From Penicillium oxalicum (taxonomy: Eukaryota; Ascomycota; Eurotiomycetes; Eurotiales; Aspergillaceae): a stretch of DNA of 64,000 nt. This document shows positions 11,934 to 23,524 of the stretch, piece after piece (within the stretch, counting starts at the first letter, position 1; each line of letters begins with the position of its first letter). A program made the position numbers and the translations under genes. The stretch lies in contig NC_064653.1 of NCBI RefSeq assembly GCF_001723175.1, forward strand, positions 1,550,001 through 1,614,000, written 5' to 3'. The notes beneath the pieces were generated by a model. That model had not been told where the DNA came from and did not search any database. It was given only the letters and a program-made list of their open reading frames with translations.

Positions 11934-13193
11934 TTACACTGTGGCGGATGGCATGGCTTCGAGCTTTTTCCGAGCGACGATGATACTCTTCAATGCGCCC
12001 AGCCATCGCGCGAGGGACTCTTCATCCCCGGCACAAAGACGGTACGTCTTTTCCACGCAAATGATCTGCATGCAAAAATTCTTGGAGCGAGACATGGGAT
12101 CCACTTCCGCGGCGTCGATCACTTGGGACATGGAGATAATTTTGATGGCCGAGTATTCATGGTCATCTTTATAAAAGGCCAGATTTTTGGGGCGCAAGAC
12201 CACCCACAGTCGTTTCCATTGTCGCACCGCCCCTTTGATGCGGAGACCCTGGAGATAGCCTTGACAGATCACTCGTTCGGGGTCTCGCAGGATGGCCGGA
12301 TCCGCATGGCGCGTGGTGTCTTGTCGAGGCGGGTCTCGAGGCAAGGGAGTGACAGATTTATCCTCGGGGGCCGAGAGGGACATAGTATGGATCGATGGCA
12401 TGGACCGGAGGCGTTCGTTTCGTGAGGGAGGGGTTCCATTGTCGGAGAGCTCCGAATAGGAGGTGATTTCATTGCCCGAGTAGTCCTGAGTGTAGGGTGG
12501 CTTACGGAGTCCAGCTCCGGCCCCGATCCTGGTGGCGGCAGACAGTCCATGAGCAGGCTCGGGTGAGCCAGGACTAGCGCTGCTCCCGATGCCTGCACCG
12601 TCAAAGTCAGAATGCTCCGTCGTATCTTCGATCAACTGTTTCTGGATAATGGGTGGATTCCGTGTCCTGGACAGTGCGAGGAAGGCGGCCTCCTCTTCGT
12701 CCGCGGGCGTCTCGCGGCGGATGCGACTGATCCAGTCCTCCGCATCCCGTTCGGACAGGGCCTCAAATCGGTAATTCTTGGAGGGGGTGAAGATGCCAAA
12801 GACGTGTTCGCGGTTGGATCGTGGAGATCGGACGGGGGCCACGGCGGTCACCTCAGAAAGGGAGATAGAGACACGGAGACGAGTAGCCTCTTCATCCTTG
12901 TAGACGGAGAGCAGATTGGGACGCAGGACGAGGTATGCGGGTTTCCATGACGCCCGGAAGACGTGCTTGTGTTTGACACGGCGAAACACTTGGCCGGTCT
13001 TGAGGACGCGATCGAAGGCAAAGCTCCCATTTTCGTTGACGGGCGAGAATGTGTCCACGTTGATTTGGCCATTGCGGGATGGCGGTGGGCGGAGACGAGA
13101 GAGCGGATCGGCGGTGGGAGGAGGAATGGGAATGGTCGTGGGTTTGGTATTTGACCCTTCCAGCCCCATAGAACGGGCGACGACTTGGGTCAT
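11934..13193 (-). CDS. Two-PH-domain protein, Opy1-like
   Basis: Single exon of 419 residues starting at the ATG of MTQVVARSMG; the frame is open further upstream but that part is low-complexity leader. The first pleckstrin-homology domain spans about residues 65-162 (GQVFRRVKHKHVFRASWKPAY start, closing DAEDWISRIRR). The second spans about 312-405 (GYLQGLRIKGAVRQWKRLW start, closing SLARWLGALKS). The linker is Ser/Pro-rich and probably disordered. Family knowledge: the tandem-PH layout matches yeast Opy1, a PtdIns(4,5)P2-binding regulator of the Mss4 kinase at the plasma membrane. The Opy1 assignment rests on architecture and motif feel, so treat it as likely rather than sure. Convergent with the transporter. 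Confidence 0.8.
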   Translation of the reverse strand: MTQVVARSMGLEGSNTKPTTIPIPPPTADPLSRLRPPPSRNGQINVDTFSPVNENGSFAFDRVLKTGQVFRRVKHKHVFRASWKPAYLVLRPNLLSVYKDEEATRLRVSISLSEVTAVAPVRSPRSNREHVFGIFTPSKNYRFEALSERDAEDWISRIRRETPADEEEAAFLALSRTRNPPIIQKQLIEDTTEHSDFDGAGIGSSASPGSPEPAHGLSAATRIGAGAGLRKPPYTQDYSGNEITSYSELSDNGTPPSRNERLRSMPSIHTMSLSAPEDKSVTPLPRDPPRQDTTRHADPAILRDPERVICQGYLQGLRIKGAVRQWKRLWVVLRPKNLAFYKDDHEYSAIKIISMSQVIDAAEVDPMSRSKNFCMQIICVEKTYRLCAGDEESLARWLGALKSIIVARKKLEAMPSATV

Positions 13194-15688
13194 TGCGGTG
13201 GTGAGAATTGTCGTCGTAGTGTTGGCAGGAAGGGGAGAGGGAAGAGTGGATGAAAGGAGGTCCAGGGTACAGAGAAGATCTCGCTCCGGGTGAGAGCACA
13301 GATGGGAAGACAGACGGAAAAAGAGAAGAGTTGAAAAAAAGAAAAAGTGAAAGGGAAAATCGAGGTCGCCCTGGTGGTTGTCTTGTTGATGTTTGGAGAT
13401 CGACGGCCAAATGAGGAAAAGGGGTGGGATAAGGCCCCGCGGCAGTGCGACCTTGTCCCCGTTGCGCTCTTCGTTATGGAGCTTGGTCTTTTGGTGGGCT
13501 AGGCCAAGGATGATTTCCACGTTTCAGGGTCAACCAAGATGCACGAGCTGGCCTTGTCTGCGATGCTTGATCAAGCTGGACGGTCTAGACTGGATGTTGG
13601 TTGGCACTGCAGATGGATGTCGATTGCGTGGCGACCGTGGCGGATTATGAAGCAAGTTTGGAGACCCGAGGCAACGCAGGGTCAAGAGCGATGTGAAGTG
13701 AACATGAAACCGAAACGGACGGCAGGAGTTAGCGTGGATCTTGCATGGACCCGACAAACGATGTTGCAGCAGGTGCCAAGTGGACTCTAATTGTTGACCC
13801 GCCCAGGGGAGGTCATACCCTCGAAGTCGGAGAGTGGATGCAGTGGTTCCAAGGAGTTCACCCTCAACGAGTTGCATGCAGTGAAGGTGGTGATATGCAC
13901 AGGTGGCAAGACGAAGAAGTTAAGAGATGACTCGAGTTGCTTAAGTAGAGAGGACAGCGCCGCTCAAAAAGGACTAGTCGACGACCAATTCGGGCATCTG
14001 GTAGGCAACGATGATCATCTCATCCACGTCCGCCTCGAGCTGCGATGACGAAAGGTCACCGGCCACTTGTGCAACGGGAGCTGGCTCTCACCCGTGGATC
14101 GAGACTTGAAGAGCCTCTTTGGTGGCAATCGCGCACCTGCACTGCATGGAGGTACAGCAGACCAAAAAGGCACTTGATCTATGGTTCGATGGATCTCCTA
14201 GTACTGCAGTCTTCAAGAAGTAGCATGTAGTCATGTGCTATATGACCCAGCTAAGCTAGTAAGAATGAGGCCGGGCGGATTGAGAAAGCCAGAAAATTTC
14301 TCGTCATCGCTCAAAGACTGCAGTTTCTCAATACAGTGCTTCGAGGTTGAAATAGATACTGCTACAGATGTACAATCATCGATTCCCCATGTGCAAGATT
14401 GCCATCCGTTGTGGCCAAGGTGCGATTGATTGCTATGTTGTAGTGTCCATGTATCGTGCTTTACCCGCTACTCCCAGTCCAGCATTTCTTCAAGTTCTAT
14501 GTACCTAGATTACTACTCCATAGACTCAATTCAGGGCGTGGCCTGATGTGCATCACTTGCCGGGTCACACGAGTCATCAATCTTTTTTTTTCCCCTTGAA
14601 AACCATTGATGACCACCGGTTTGTTTTCCCAGTTACCAGGTCACCACCGGCAAGTCATCTTCTGTACAGGGTACCGAGCTTCCCACAACACAGCCTCAGG
14701 CCGGCGAGAGTCCAGACCGCCGGTCCCATGCAGAGGATGTAGGAGCCTGAGGAAGCCTCAGGCTCCTGATCCCGTCGAAGGGATCGAGTCTGGATGGAGG
14801 TTCAGCCGGTGGAGGCGTGGCATCGAACCAATCACAGACGCCCCCCTTCAACTGCACACAGTGTTACCCAAACCTTACACGAACGGGAGGAGCACAAGAA
14901 GTCGAGATGGGTGTAAACCTACTCGGTACTGCGATCTACCACTATTCTGTACCTGTGACTACTAGCTTCAAGTTCACAGACCAAGATGAAGAAACCTGAA
15001 GTTGACTGCGAGTTGCTGTCCGTTGTCGGAGAAAAAAGCGTCTTCATGGTTGAATAGCCGATGCCGAAACCATTGAGTAAATTAGATTATGCCGATCTAT
15101 ATCCATCAATGATGCCCTCTGAATGATAGGTGACTATCATAAAAGATTCTCAAATTTAACCCCAACATTCGTGAGGCTCCCAAAGAAACGCAGACTGCTC
15201 TGTCACAAAATGCTGACGGTCCGGGACCAGTCGTGCAGGCCTCTGATGATAGTCCTCCGTCCCGGGCTGCGCTCTTTCGACCCCTTGATATCCGAACACG
15301 GTTAATTTGAAGAGGTTTTGAAACTCGGTGTCTGATGATGTCTATGCCCAATACAAAATAGAGACTGGAATTTCAAATTGATAAGGAGATAAGAAGGAAA
15401 ACAAAAAAGTAAAAAGTAAAAACCAAAGACAGACATCACTACAGAGCTCATTTACCCAACTGGCCAGTATTCAGCCATGTATTGCACTGGATTGCGGCGC
15501 AGTTTCCTGTGCCCTTGATCGATTCCACAGCTTCCGGCGAGCGAAAGATGTTGATATCCCGGGCGGATCATGCCCTGAATGTGACGACCACAACCCTCGA
15601 GGGAGAAAGGGAGACGAGCTTCACTTGTCGGGCATTGGCGCAACCTGCGCATGATTCGTCAACCGCCAAGTTTGATCAAGCGCGGTGA
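13194..15688. other. Long intergenic region, no gene supported
   Basis: Nearly 2.5 kb between the PH gene start and the Nudix gene end. Frames up to about 119 codons exist but are scattered, cross each other on both strands and show no splice logic, domain or signal peptide. The only defined structure I see is a pair of back-to-back hairpins at 14741-14785, listed separately. Confidence 0.45.
14741..14785. repeat. Two adjacent perfect inverted repeats
   Basis: Bases 14741-14752 (AGGAGCCTGAGG) are the exact reverse complement of 14756-14767, separated by three bases. Immediately after, GATCCC (14768-14773) pairs with GGGATC (14780-14785) around a six-base loop. Both lie far from any gene I support. 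They could fold in RNA or as cruciforms; no function is known. Confidence 0.6.
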
Positions 15689-16333
15689 TCATCCACCTAC
15701 CTTGTTGACCAAGGAGCGCTCCCCTTGCCTCAGTGACAAGAAAGCCCTTAAAACATCTGGGGCTGGATAGCCCGCGATCGACGGCCAAAATTTGTATCTT
15801 CCGTGACCAGTCTCAATCGAAGATCGGATATCTTCTTCTGCAGCCCAGTCGAACGCCGAGTGCTCTGTTGGCTCGAGCCTGACCGGAATCTGCTCTGGCG
15901 GTACAATCTCAAGCCCTCCATCGGGGGAGCAACGCGTTGATTCGTGAACCTCCACAATAAAGGAATACTTGGCAATGCGGATTTTCCGACGCTCATGGTA
16001 CCGGACATCTACGGAGCTTAATTCCACGATTCGAGATACATGCAGACCGGTCTCCTCGGCGACTTCGCGCACCACACCATCCAAAAGGGTTTGATCCTCA
16101 TCTGGCTCAGCAGCCCCGCCAGGGCCCTCCCAACAGCCCGGCATAGAATCAGTCAGGGCCCGTTGAATCAATAGAAGACGAGGCGGAGGGTGACCGCCGG
16201 TGGGAGGCGCCGAATGAACAAAGATAAAGCCAGCAACTCCAAACGCGTCAAACTCGGGTCGGGACGCGGCGAACTGGGCGAATGGCACGTTCAAGTATTC
16301 CAGGTGAGGGGCAATGGAATACCGATGTGCCAT
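15689..16333 (-). CDS. Nudix hydrolase
   Basis: Single exon, 214 residues, starting MAHRYSIAPHLEYLNV. The centre holds a Nudix box: GPGGAAEPDEDQTL, then VVREVAEETGL, with the metal-binding RE at 89-90, EE at 93-94 and G96 all present. The first half is offset: nine residues, not seven, separate the expected first glutamate from the RE pair, or else that glutamate is a glutamine. Preceding text (GFIFVHSA, LLLIQRA, CWEGPGG) is typical of small Nudix enzymes. Family knowledge: hydrolyses nucleoside diphosphates linked to another moiety; substrate not predictable. No targeting signal seen. It is divergent from the mannosyltransferase gene with a 1.4-kb spacer. Confidence 0.8.
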   Translation of the reverse strand: MAHRYSIAPHLEYLNVPFAQFAASRPEFDAFGVAGFIFVHSAPPTGGHPPPRLLLIQRALTDSMPGCWEGPGGAAEPDEDQTLLDGVVREVAEETGLHVSRIVELSSVDVRYHERRKIRIAKYSFIVEVHESTRCSPDGGLEIVPPEQIPVRLEPTEHSAFDWAAEEDIRSSIETGHGRYKFWPSIAGYPAPDVLRAFLSLRQGERSLVNKVGG

Positions 16334-17741
16334 GGCTGCAAGACTCCAGAGTAGTGATTGACAATCTGATCAAGAAACGAACTAGAGAAGAAAAGAGAGG
16401 TTGGGTCGTGAGTTCTTGCGAACAAATCTCTTAGAGCTTGGCTACGGATGGATGCCCACTTGGCGCTGTCAGATCTCGGCCCGATAGGCGGCTCAGTACG
16501 GGCCACACGGACGCCGATTCTGATTGCGATAACGAGGAAAGTTGCACTTTTCAAATGGCTGATTACCGCTCATAGGTTCTGAACTGATACTGGATCCATG
16601 CTGTCAACTAAAAAGCATGTTCAGGGGGAAAATGATGGGACAGGATGTGCGGGGGGCCCTACCCGGGAAGAAGACCCCAAGATCACGGGGACAAGAAACC
16701 GACTGTCTCGTATCACGGGATCGGGGCTAAGCATCCACGAAGGTTACATGGCAGCCAGAAGCTCGGATCCAAAAGCGACCGGGCCTTTGATTTTTCTTCG
16801 CTGATGTGAAGAAGGTACCTGGCACACTGTACTGTCGACTGCCATCCATTTGAACATTCCCACCGTCCAACTCACCGAGACAAGGAAATGAACGCTGCGC
16901 CAGAACCTGAGGCCGGCACTGCATCGATGGACATGACTTTGTATAGGCGTGTATTGTATGGCTTGTACGGTATACTTGGCGTCTCCTAAAAGTAATAATA
17001 CAACATCAAGGAGATAGGAGGGCCGATGGAGCCAATGAGAAGAACGACAAAGTTCAAACAGAGCGGTGATTCGCGCAAGTGCCACGTAATGTACTTACGC
17101 GACGAGTTCAAAACGGCCGGAAACAGTGACCCTTGCCCTTTCCCCCCACCCATAAGGACGAGACCACCAAACACTCGGGCGCTTGCGCCTCCCTAGTCTT
17201 GGCACTGACCTCAACCCATCCCCGTCCTGGCCCCTACTCGATCTCTGTCCTTTTCAGTCTCCCCGACCAAAAAAAAAAACCACCACCCCTCCCCTCTCCT
17301 TTCTCCATCCATCTCCATCTACTGATGTCCTCCACTTCACTTCTGTGGATCTTTCTCTGAGCCACAGTTGCTGCCATCGCCCCCCGGCGTCCTTCCCGTC
17401 CGCCATCACGGCTTCACGAGGAGGAAAGTTGAGGGTGGAAAGGAGGCCTGCCTCCGGTCATTCGTTTTTTCTTGGTCCGTTGAGATCTGGATCGCAAACC
17501 GTCTGGATTTGAACCAGTCTTGCCCCGACCCCTCCACGTATCTTGGTCAGGTCGGCCACATAGACGCGAGCTCTTCGCTGAGAGGGATTCATTTCCGAAG
17601 TCGCACCACCTCAATTCGTCGGCCACCACTATCACCGAATCACATCCCTCGAACGCTTTCCACGATTCTTGTATCTCTCGCTCTGGGTCCGTTGAACTGA
17701 CCACCGCGGGGTCTTCGACGTGTACCTCTTCGACCGCAATC
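16334..17741. other. Divergent intergenic region, Nudix and mannosyltransferase promoters
   Basis: About 1.4 kb. The last 500 bases before the + strand gene are C/T-rich with an A10 run near 17269, typical of a long fungal leader. No gene, repeat or RNA supported. Confidence 0.45.
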
Positions 17742-19553
17742 ATGAGTTTTATTCAGCGCATTACGAAACGGCTGCCCACCGCGCCGAGCCTCCCACTCGA
17801 TGACACCCCCCGTGAGAAAGGCCGTGTCTCCTCGCGGTTTGCGTTCTTCCGCCGGCGCATTCGATTGAAGGGCAATTCGTCCATCTCTATACCCCTGGGA
17901 TTTGTTTTACTATTTCCTTGTCTTGTAATTGTGTTCATTCTACTATTATTCGTTCGACACCCTTCTTCTCCCGGGGGAATCTTAATTCCAGCAGGCACCC
18001 CACCGTCAATTCGGTACGTTCATCCATTCCTCTTCCTCTGGCCGTGCGACTCGCTATGCGGCGATGTTTCTCCTGCTGACAATCGGCGTTTGCTCCGAAC
18101 AGAAAGATCAGCGAAAAGTATGACAAGGTCTTCGCCACTGGCTGTCTGCCCATCGACCAGGCCCGGATCGATAGTGAGCCGCGTGCCAACGCTGCCTTTG
18201 TTGTGCTCGCACGGAACAAGGAGCTAGAGGGTGTCATCCAGTCACTCAAGTCCATCGAGCGTCACTTCAATCGCTGGTACCACTATCCCTACGTCTTTTT
18301 GAACGACGGTGACTTTGACGACAAGTTCATGGCTACCGTGAAGAATTACACCAGTGCCCCTGTGGAGTTTGGCAAGATTGACAATTCCATGTGGGGTTTC
18401 CCCGACTGGGTCGACCACGAGGTTGCCAAGGAAGGTATTCGCAAGCAAGGCGACGCTGCAATCATGTACGGCGGTATGGAAAGCTACCACCATATGTGTC
18501 GCTTCTACTCTGGGTCCGTCGCAATCCGCTTTTCCATTATCACCGCTCCCATTTGCTGACATTCTTCCACAGACACTTCTACAAGCACCCTCTCCTGATG
18601 AAATATGAGTGGTACTGGCGTTTGGAGCCCGAGATCAAGTATTTCTGTGACATCACCTAGTAAGTGCAGCATGCTCTGCTCTGCGCTAAACATGAGAATT
18701 CAGCACACTAACATTCTCTCCAGCGATCCATTCATCAAGATGGCCGAGGCTAACAAAACCTACGGCTTCACCATTGCTGTCAAAGAACTTCGCGAGACCG
18801 TTCCCAACATCTTCCGTTATGCCGCCGCCTACAAGCGCAAGTATAATCTCAAATCCAAAGGTCTGTGGGAGATGTTTGTGGAGCATCCCGCCGAGCCTGA
18901 AACCCCGCCCGAGGAGAACAAGCAGGACAAGCTTCCGGATGAGATCCTCTTGACCGAACCTGGCGACAAGAATCTCGATGACATTGACCCCGAAGCCATG
19001 GAAGGCGAAAGCTATAACATGTGTCATTTCTGGAGTAACTTTGAAATCGCCCGCTTGGATTGGTTCCGAAGCAAGGCATACGAAGATTTCTTCAATATGA
19101 TGGACCGGAGTGGTGGGTTCTGGAATGAACGAGTAAGTGCATTCCTCCGGGATAAGGAGTTGCGAGCCAAGGGTCATGGTTGCTAATACTTGCCTTTTTT
19201 TTCTCTCTCTAGTGGGGTGATGCTCCGATTCATTCCCCGCCGCCGGTGCTCTTCTTTCCCCCGCCGATATTCATTACTTCCGTGACTTTGGATATCGGCA
19301 CACGACCATTCAGCATTGCCCAGCCAATGCTCCTGCCAGACAATTGCCTCGTGAGCCTTACCTCGAACGGACCACCGACGATGAGAAGAAGCGAATTGAG
19401 GAGGATGAGTACTGGGCCAATCCTGATCCCGTCAAAGAGAATGGTGTCGGATGCCGTTGTCGGTGCGACACTGACATTGTGGATGTCGAGGGTAAGCAAG
19501 GCAGTTGTCTCGCGGAGTGGGTCGAAGTGGCAGGCGGCTGGTCCTCGCCATGA
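17742..19553 (+). CDS. Kre2/Ktr-family alpha-1,2-mannosyltransferase (GT15), frameshifted last exon
   Basis: Exons 17742-18013, 18103-18513, 18573-18659, 18724-19132 and 19213 onward. The product is a type II Golgi protein: short cytosolic tail, membrane anchor at about residues 45-67, then the GT15 domain starting RANAAFVVLARNKELEGV. Core motifs are intact, including YHYPYVFLNDGDF and CHFWSNFEIARLDW with the nucleophile-type glutamate at about E364. Exon 5 opens with WGDAPIHS, but the conserved continuation (AAGALLSPADIHYF, GYRHTTIQHCP) lies in another frame, so one base is missing in the CCCC run at 19235-19238. Read strictly, the protein changes frame there and ends at 19692 (552 residues); in the conserved frame it ends at 19553. 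Role: adds mannose to O- and N-glycans. Sequencing error or real lesion cannot be separated here. Donor GTCCGT of intron 2 is unusual. Confidence 0.88.
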
Positions 19554-19692
19554 GGAGGGGTGTCTCTTAATGCAGGAGTTTCGGCGTGTGCTGTATACAT
19601 TACACTTCCGCTTCTCTGTGCGGCTCTCTCTTTTCCCTGTGTGGAAATGGACTCGCAAGCAAAGCCTTTTGGCCAAAGTCCAAGATTTGTGA

Positions 19693-22657
19693 AAAGCTTG
19701 CGTGTCATGTTGGAATCCCTTCTTTTCTGTATGTGGCGTTCAGAGGATTTGACGGCCGATTCTTTCCTTGGAGCGTGGTATGACCAATCCCATTCATGCA
19801 TCGCCCATCATGTCGATAAACTCCCCCATCTTGCGTTACTGTTTCTGTCGTTGAGGTTCGCGTCATGCGCTCGTGTATTTTGACTTTCTTCCCTTATTGC
19901 AAATCAGTCGAGCGAGACTTTTCCCTGCTCGGACCCTGTTTGCGACGAGAAACTTGCAGTGTCCTGCATTAACCATCTAAATGTATACAATATCATCCTC
20001 AAGTCGCATGTCGCTTGAATACGAGTGTTCCATTGTACACTTTTCCACCGTTGCCCGCTTCGTTACACAATGCATGGCGAGATTGTGTCGATCAAAAGAC
20101 CACCTGCGGTTCTGTATGCGACACTACTATGATACGCTTTGGGCCAGTAGGTTTTGCATCCGAGTCGTCATCTGCCAGAGAACGAGATCCCCTGGCCGAC
20201 ATGTGAACGTTTCGAGGGCTAGGTCTGCGCCTTTGACGCCTCTTTCTTCCGCCAACCTGGTTGGGGATATACTAATCGACTTGGAACATTCAGCTGGTGC
20301 ACTCGTTGAATCATCTCCCCATGGCTGCTCGATAGCAAGTGTTGTCTTTGATGAAATACGGCAGTACATGCAAGGGAAGAGAGTGTCAAGAACGACGGCC
20401 GGGGGTGGGGGCGATGAAGGGGATTCTAAAAACAATAATACCGGTCAAGAGGAGAGTCTACCAGAGTATACCTGTTACCTCTTGAAGAGATATTTTAATA
20501 CTTTTCTAACCCGCGGGCAGGGCTATTCATGTATACAAGTTCCTTCATTTGTCATCTCCCGGCCTTTGACAAAGCAGTAAAAATACAACAACAACCAGCT
20601 CATGACCGATATAAGACATGACCTATCTTGGCGGAAACTCATGCGGATGAGTCGCAGACTGTCAATTGAGACCTCATGGTCTTGGTGGACGATCCAGACC
20701 CGCAACTACAGCATCAGCCATGAGTCTCAAGTCGAATCTCGGCAGCGCTGGAATGCCATGCATACGATCTCGATCCTCCGCTTTCAGTTGTGGAATATTG
20801 CTTTCCAAGTGACACGGACGAATGGGAATCAGGATCACTAATGCACGCATACAAGTCTGACGGCTTCTCGGTCGGCCGAAATCGACAGCGTCTTTGGCGG
20901 AGTAAGGGAGTAGTGGTACACAAAACAAAAGTGAGACCGTCTCCGCCATTATGTTCTCTGGACAATATACATCAGTTCGAGAATTACCTAAGAGTGCAAT
21001 ACCATCATCCATATTGTCTTCAATGCCGGGCATGCCACTCAAGCTATAAATGTTTTCTGGACTCCATTTTTCTCTCTCCCCGTTGTGATGAGCTCGGTCT
21101 TTTGATGATATATGACATGTGCTGAATGTACAAGAATTATTTGACTTGGGTACATGGACCGAGCAAGAAGATATGCCTAAGGCACGGAGATTACTTTTCT
21201 TGTGATAGGTACTCGGTCGATACCCAGTCAGATCGCCAAGGCAATGCGTTGAATGCGAGAAAAATCACTGACGACTTGATCTAGTGGCAAGACTCATGGC
21301 ATTTGGTCTGATCTCGTTGGATCTTAACCGTTGCATGGATCACTATGGGAAGAACCTCTCCGATACAGATCTCATTCTTTCTGGACGTTTATCCGATTGC
21401 AGTCAACACCATCTGGTCCGATGACTGTCCATGCTGCCTTGTGGCCTTGTGATGACTGTCAAGACAATCGGCGTCATGTCCTGCGCGCAACTTGACCGGT
21501 TTGGTTTGCGGATTATTAGTTCAGGGGTTCAATGGTTCCGAACACTCTTTAAAGCGTGCCCATGGTGTTTGGGCACGGAATTTCTTGGTCCATAGTATCG
21601 CACTGCCGAGGAGGAAATCAGTGGCTGTGCTCAGCTAGGACCCCAATGCCAAGGGGATCGTGATGTGGGGGCATGCGAATGTGGCGAGCTGGAGAGTTGA
21701 CTCGCAGATGCCTGTCAGCGTTCTGTCGTTGCAACGGACACTGTGGGGACTCGGAAGTCGAGATCACGTTGCCCCCATCGAGCTTACGCCGTTAGCCAAA
21801 GGGTTTTGGGAGGGAAAAGGATCAGAGGTTAAAGCAGAGGGTGCTTAATCAAGACTGGTGAATGGAGGCTCATGACGGCCTTGGATTTACTTGTCGACTT
21901 CTCCGCATAACTGGGCATTTTAACAGAAAGTCTCTTTTGTAAGCACGATAGACACCAACCTCATTTGCAGATCTAAGGTATAAACTCTGAATACTCGGTG
22001 GTACTACTATACAGGATTAGACCAGCAGATGGTGTGATTGGAATTCATGCTTCGGTTGACGAGAACAAAAAAATCACATTTGGCACGTGGGCATCTACAG
22101 TACAAAATACCGTTCGCCTGTTCTAGCCGTGTCGGGGTTTGAATTCTGTGAACTGTGGTGGAGCATGTCCGGGCAGAAAAGGATCAATAGGCATCACTGT
22201 TCGGCTCAACTGTCAAGTTGTCTGATGGGATTCTACTGAGCAACCCCCCCCCATCTCATTCGTTGTGGCGATTCCCTGCGATTTTAGGGTCTCGAGGCTT
22301 AACTGTTTAGAGTTATCGCGCCGTTTCCACTCAACGGGGAACAGAGACACTCGCAATCTGTAGCGAATCAAAGCGTCCTTCGCTTATCGGCAAATCCCCA
22401 CCCGCTTCACTCCGACGCGTGCTCTTTTACCGAATTCAGCCAAGAGAATGTCACTGCTGCTGGACTAGTGCTTGCAGCACACGGGATGGGAGGAGGAGGG
22501 GGGGAAACTTTTTTTTTCTTATAAATACTAGCATGTGAGCACGGGTTGAATCGTTTGATAAACGTTTAAAAGGTGTCTCAATTTATACTATTTTTTTTTT
22601 CTTTTCTTTTTGCTCCATGACAATTGCCCCCCCTCGAATACTCGAGACAACTGAAGG
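19693..22657. other. Long intergenic region, no gene supported
   Basis: About 3 kb. A + strand frame at 19981-20580 (199 codons) and a - strand frame at 20435-20127, preceded by a TTTTTAG acceptor-like site, are the largest, but neither has a credible start, splice partner or recognised sequence. The right end holds a TATA-like site before the next gene. Confidence 0.4.
22520..22527 (+). promoter_or_regulatory. TATA-like box upstream of oxygenase-like gene
   Basis: TATAAATA lies 138 bases before the ATG at 22658, after a T-rich run. Position and match fit a core promoter; not otherwise tested. Confidence 0.35.
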
Positions 22658-23524
22658 ATGGCAACTTCAATTACTACTAGTGCAATGATTGTTCTCAAAG
22701 GCGAGAAACCTCCATCATCGCCTCTTGAAGTGATCAATTTCATCGCGCTCCTCGGGAAAGATGCCTTGGAACTTTCCAAGCTTCTCCGATCATGTCAGGA
22801 CCCAGGATCCTTCTACTTAGACCTCTCGGGCAAAACAAAGTATTTCGACGGCAATTCCTACCTTAATTCTCTTCGCGCCTTGTATCGTCAATACAAGACT
22901 GATCGCTCTGAAACTTCCGACCCTCGTGGAAGGAGTCACTGTACCGCGGCGAGCTTCATAGAGTCGAGCTCAGGCTCCTTTACATCGAGTCAATCATCCT
23001 ACTACGCCTCGGGCAGCTCATTTCAAGAAGAAGATCTTGTCTCAACACTAGACGACGAGACCAAGCATCTAGTCAAAGAGTACACACATGCCGTCGCTCA
23101 TCGGCTCATCCGCACGCTCTCCCCGTTCATCGGCAGCGAGCAAGTCCGCAAGTACATCGCCTCCATGCACGGTGACAGTGACCCGTCCTATTCGGAAATG
23201 AGAGTGGACGAGTTTCTCTGTTTGCCGGAAGAAGATCATGATGAATCTCCCGTGGGGGGATTTGTCGATGGCAGTTCCTTTACGCTGCGATACTGTGAGG
23301 AGGATTTGTTGGAATACTGGGACTCTGAGAGCGACGGCTGGGCAGGCATCGAGCCGCGCGACAACTGCCTCATAGTCAATGTCGGGGATGCTCTGCGTAC
23401 TGCCAGTAAGAATCAATTCCAAAGTCCGCTCTACCGGGTTCGGCAGTCAGAAGGGGGACACATCCGCGGATCATCGCCTAGTCGACGAGTCTGTGTCACT
23501 CATCATTTGTGGCCGATGGACTGA
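22658..23524 (+). CDS. 2-oxoglutarate/Fe(II) oxygenase-like protein lacking iron ligands
   Basis: Single exon of 288 residues. The N-terminus resembles the DIOX_N region (FIALLGKDALELSKLL, then CQDPGSFYLDLSG at about 47-58). The C-terminal part follows the isopenicillin-N-synthase-like core: a strand ending in FVDGSSFTL, then WAGIEPRDNCLIVNVGDAL at about 228-246, then QSPLYRV. In active enzymes the first motif is H-x-D and the last contains a histidine (HRV). Here they read F202-V-D204 and Y259-R-V, so both histidine ligands are missing and only the aspartate remains. The end is also short, stopping soon after the R-x-S-like segment RRVCVT. A catalytically dead paralogue or decaying gene is inferred. 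It lies alone in the gene-poor block. Frame and codon use look protein-coding. Confidence 0.6.
   Translation: MATSITTSAMIVLKGEKPPSSPLEVINFIALLGKDALELSKLLRSCQDPGSFYLDLSGKTKYFDGNSYLNSLRALYRQYKTDRSETSDPRGRSHCTAASFIESSSGSFTSSQSSYYASGSSFQEEDLVSTLDDETKHLVKEYTHAVAHRLIRTLSPFIGSEQVRKYIASMHGDSDPSYSEMRVDEFLCLPEEDHDESPVGGFVDGSSFTLRYCEEDLLEYWDSESDGWAGIEPRDNCLIVNVGDALRTASKNQFQSPLYRVRQSEGGHIRGSSPSRRVCVTHHLWPMD

Noticed and set aside
19981..20580. 199-codon plus-strand frame
   Set aside because: No recognised sequence, no splice partner, and an open minus frame over the same bases; composition looks intergenic.
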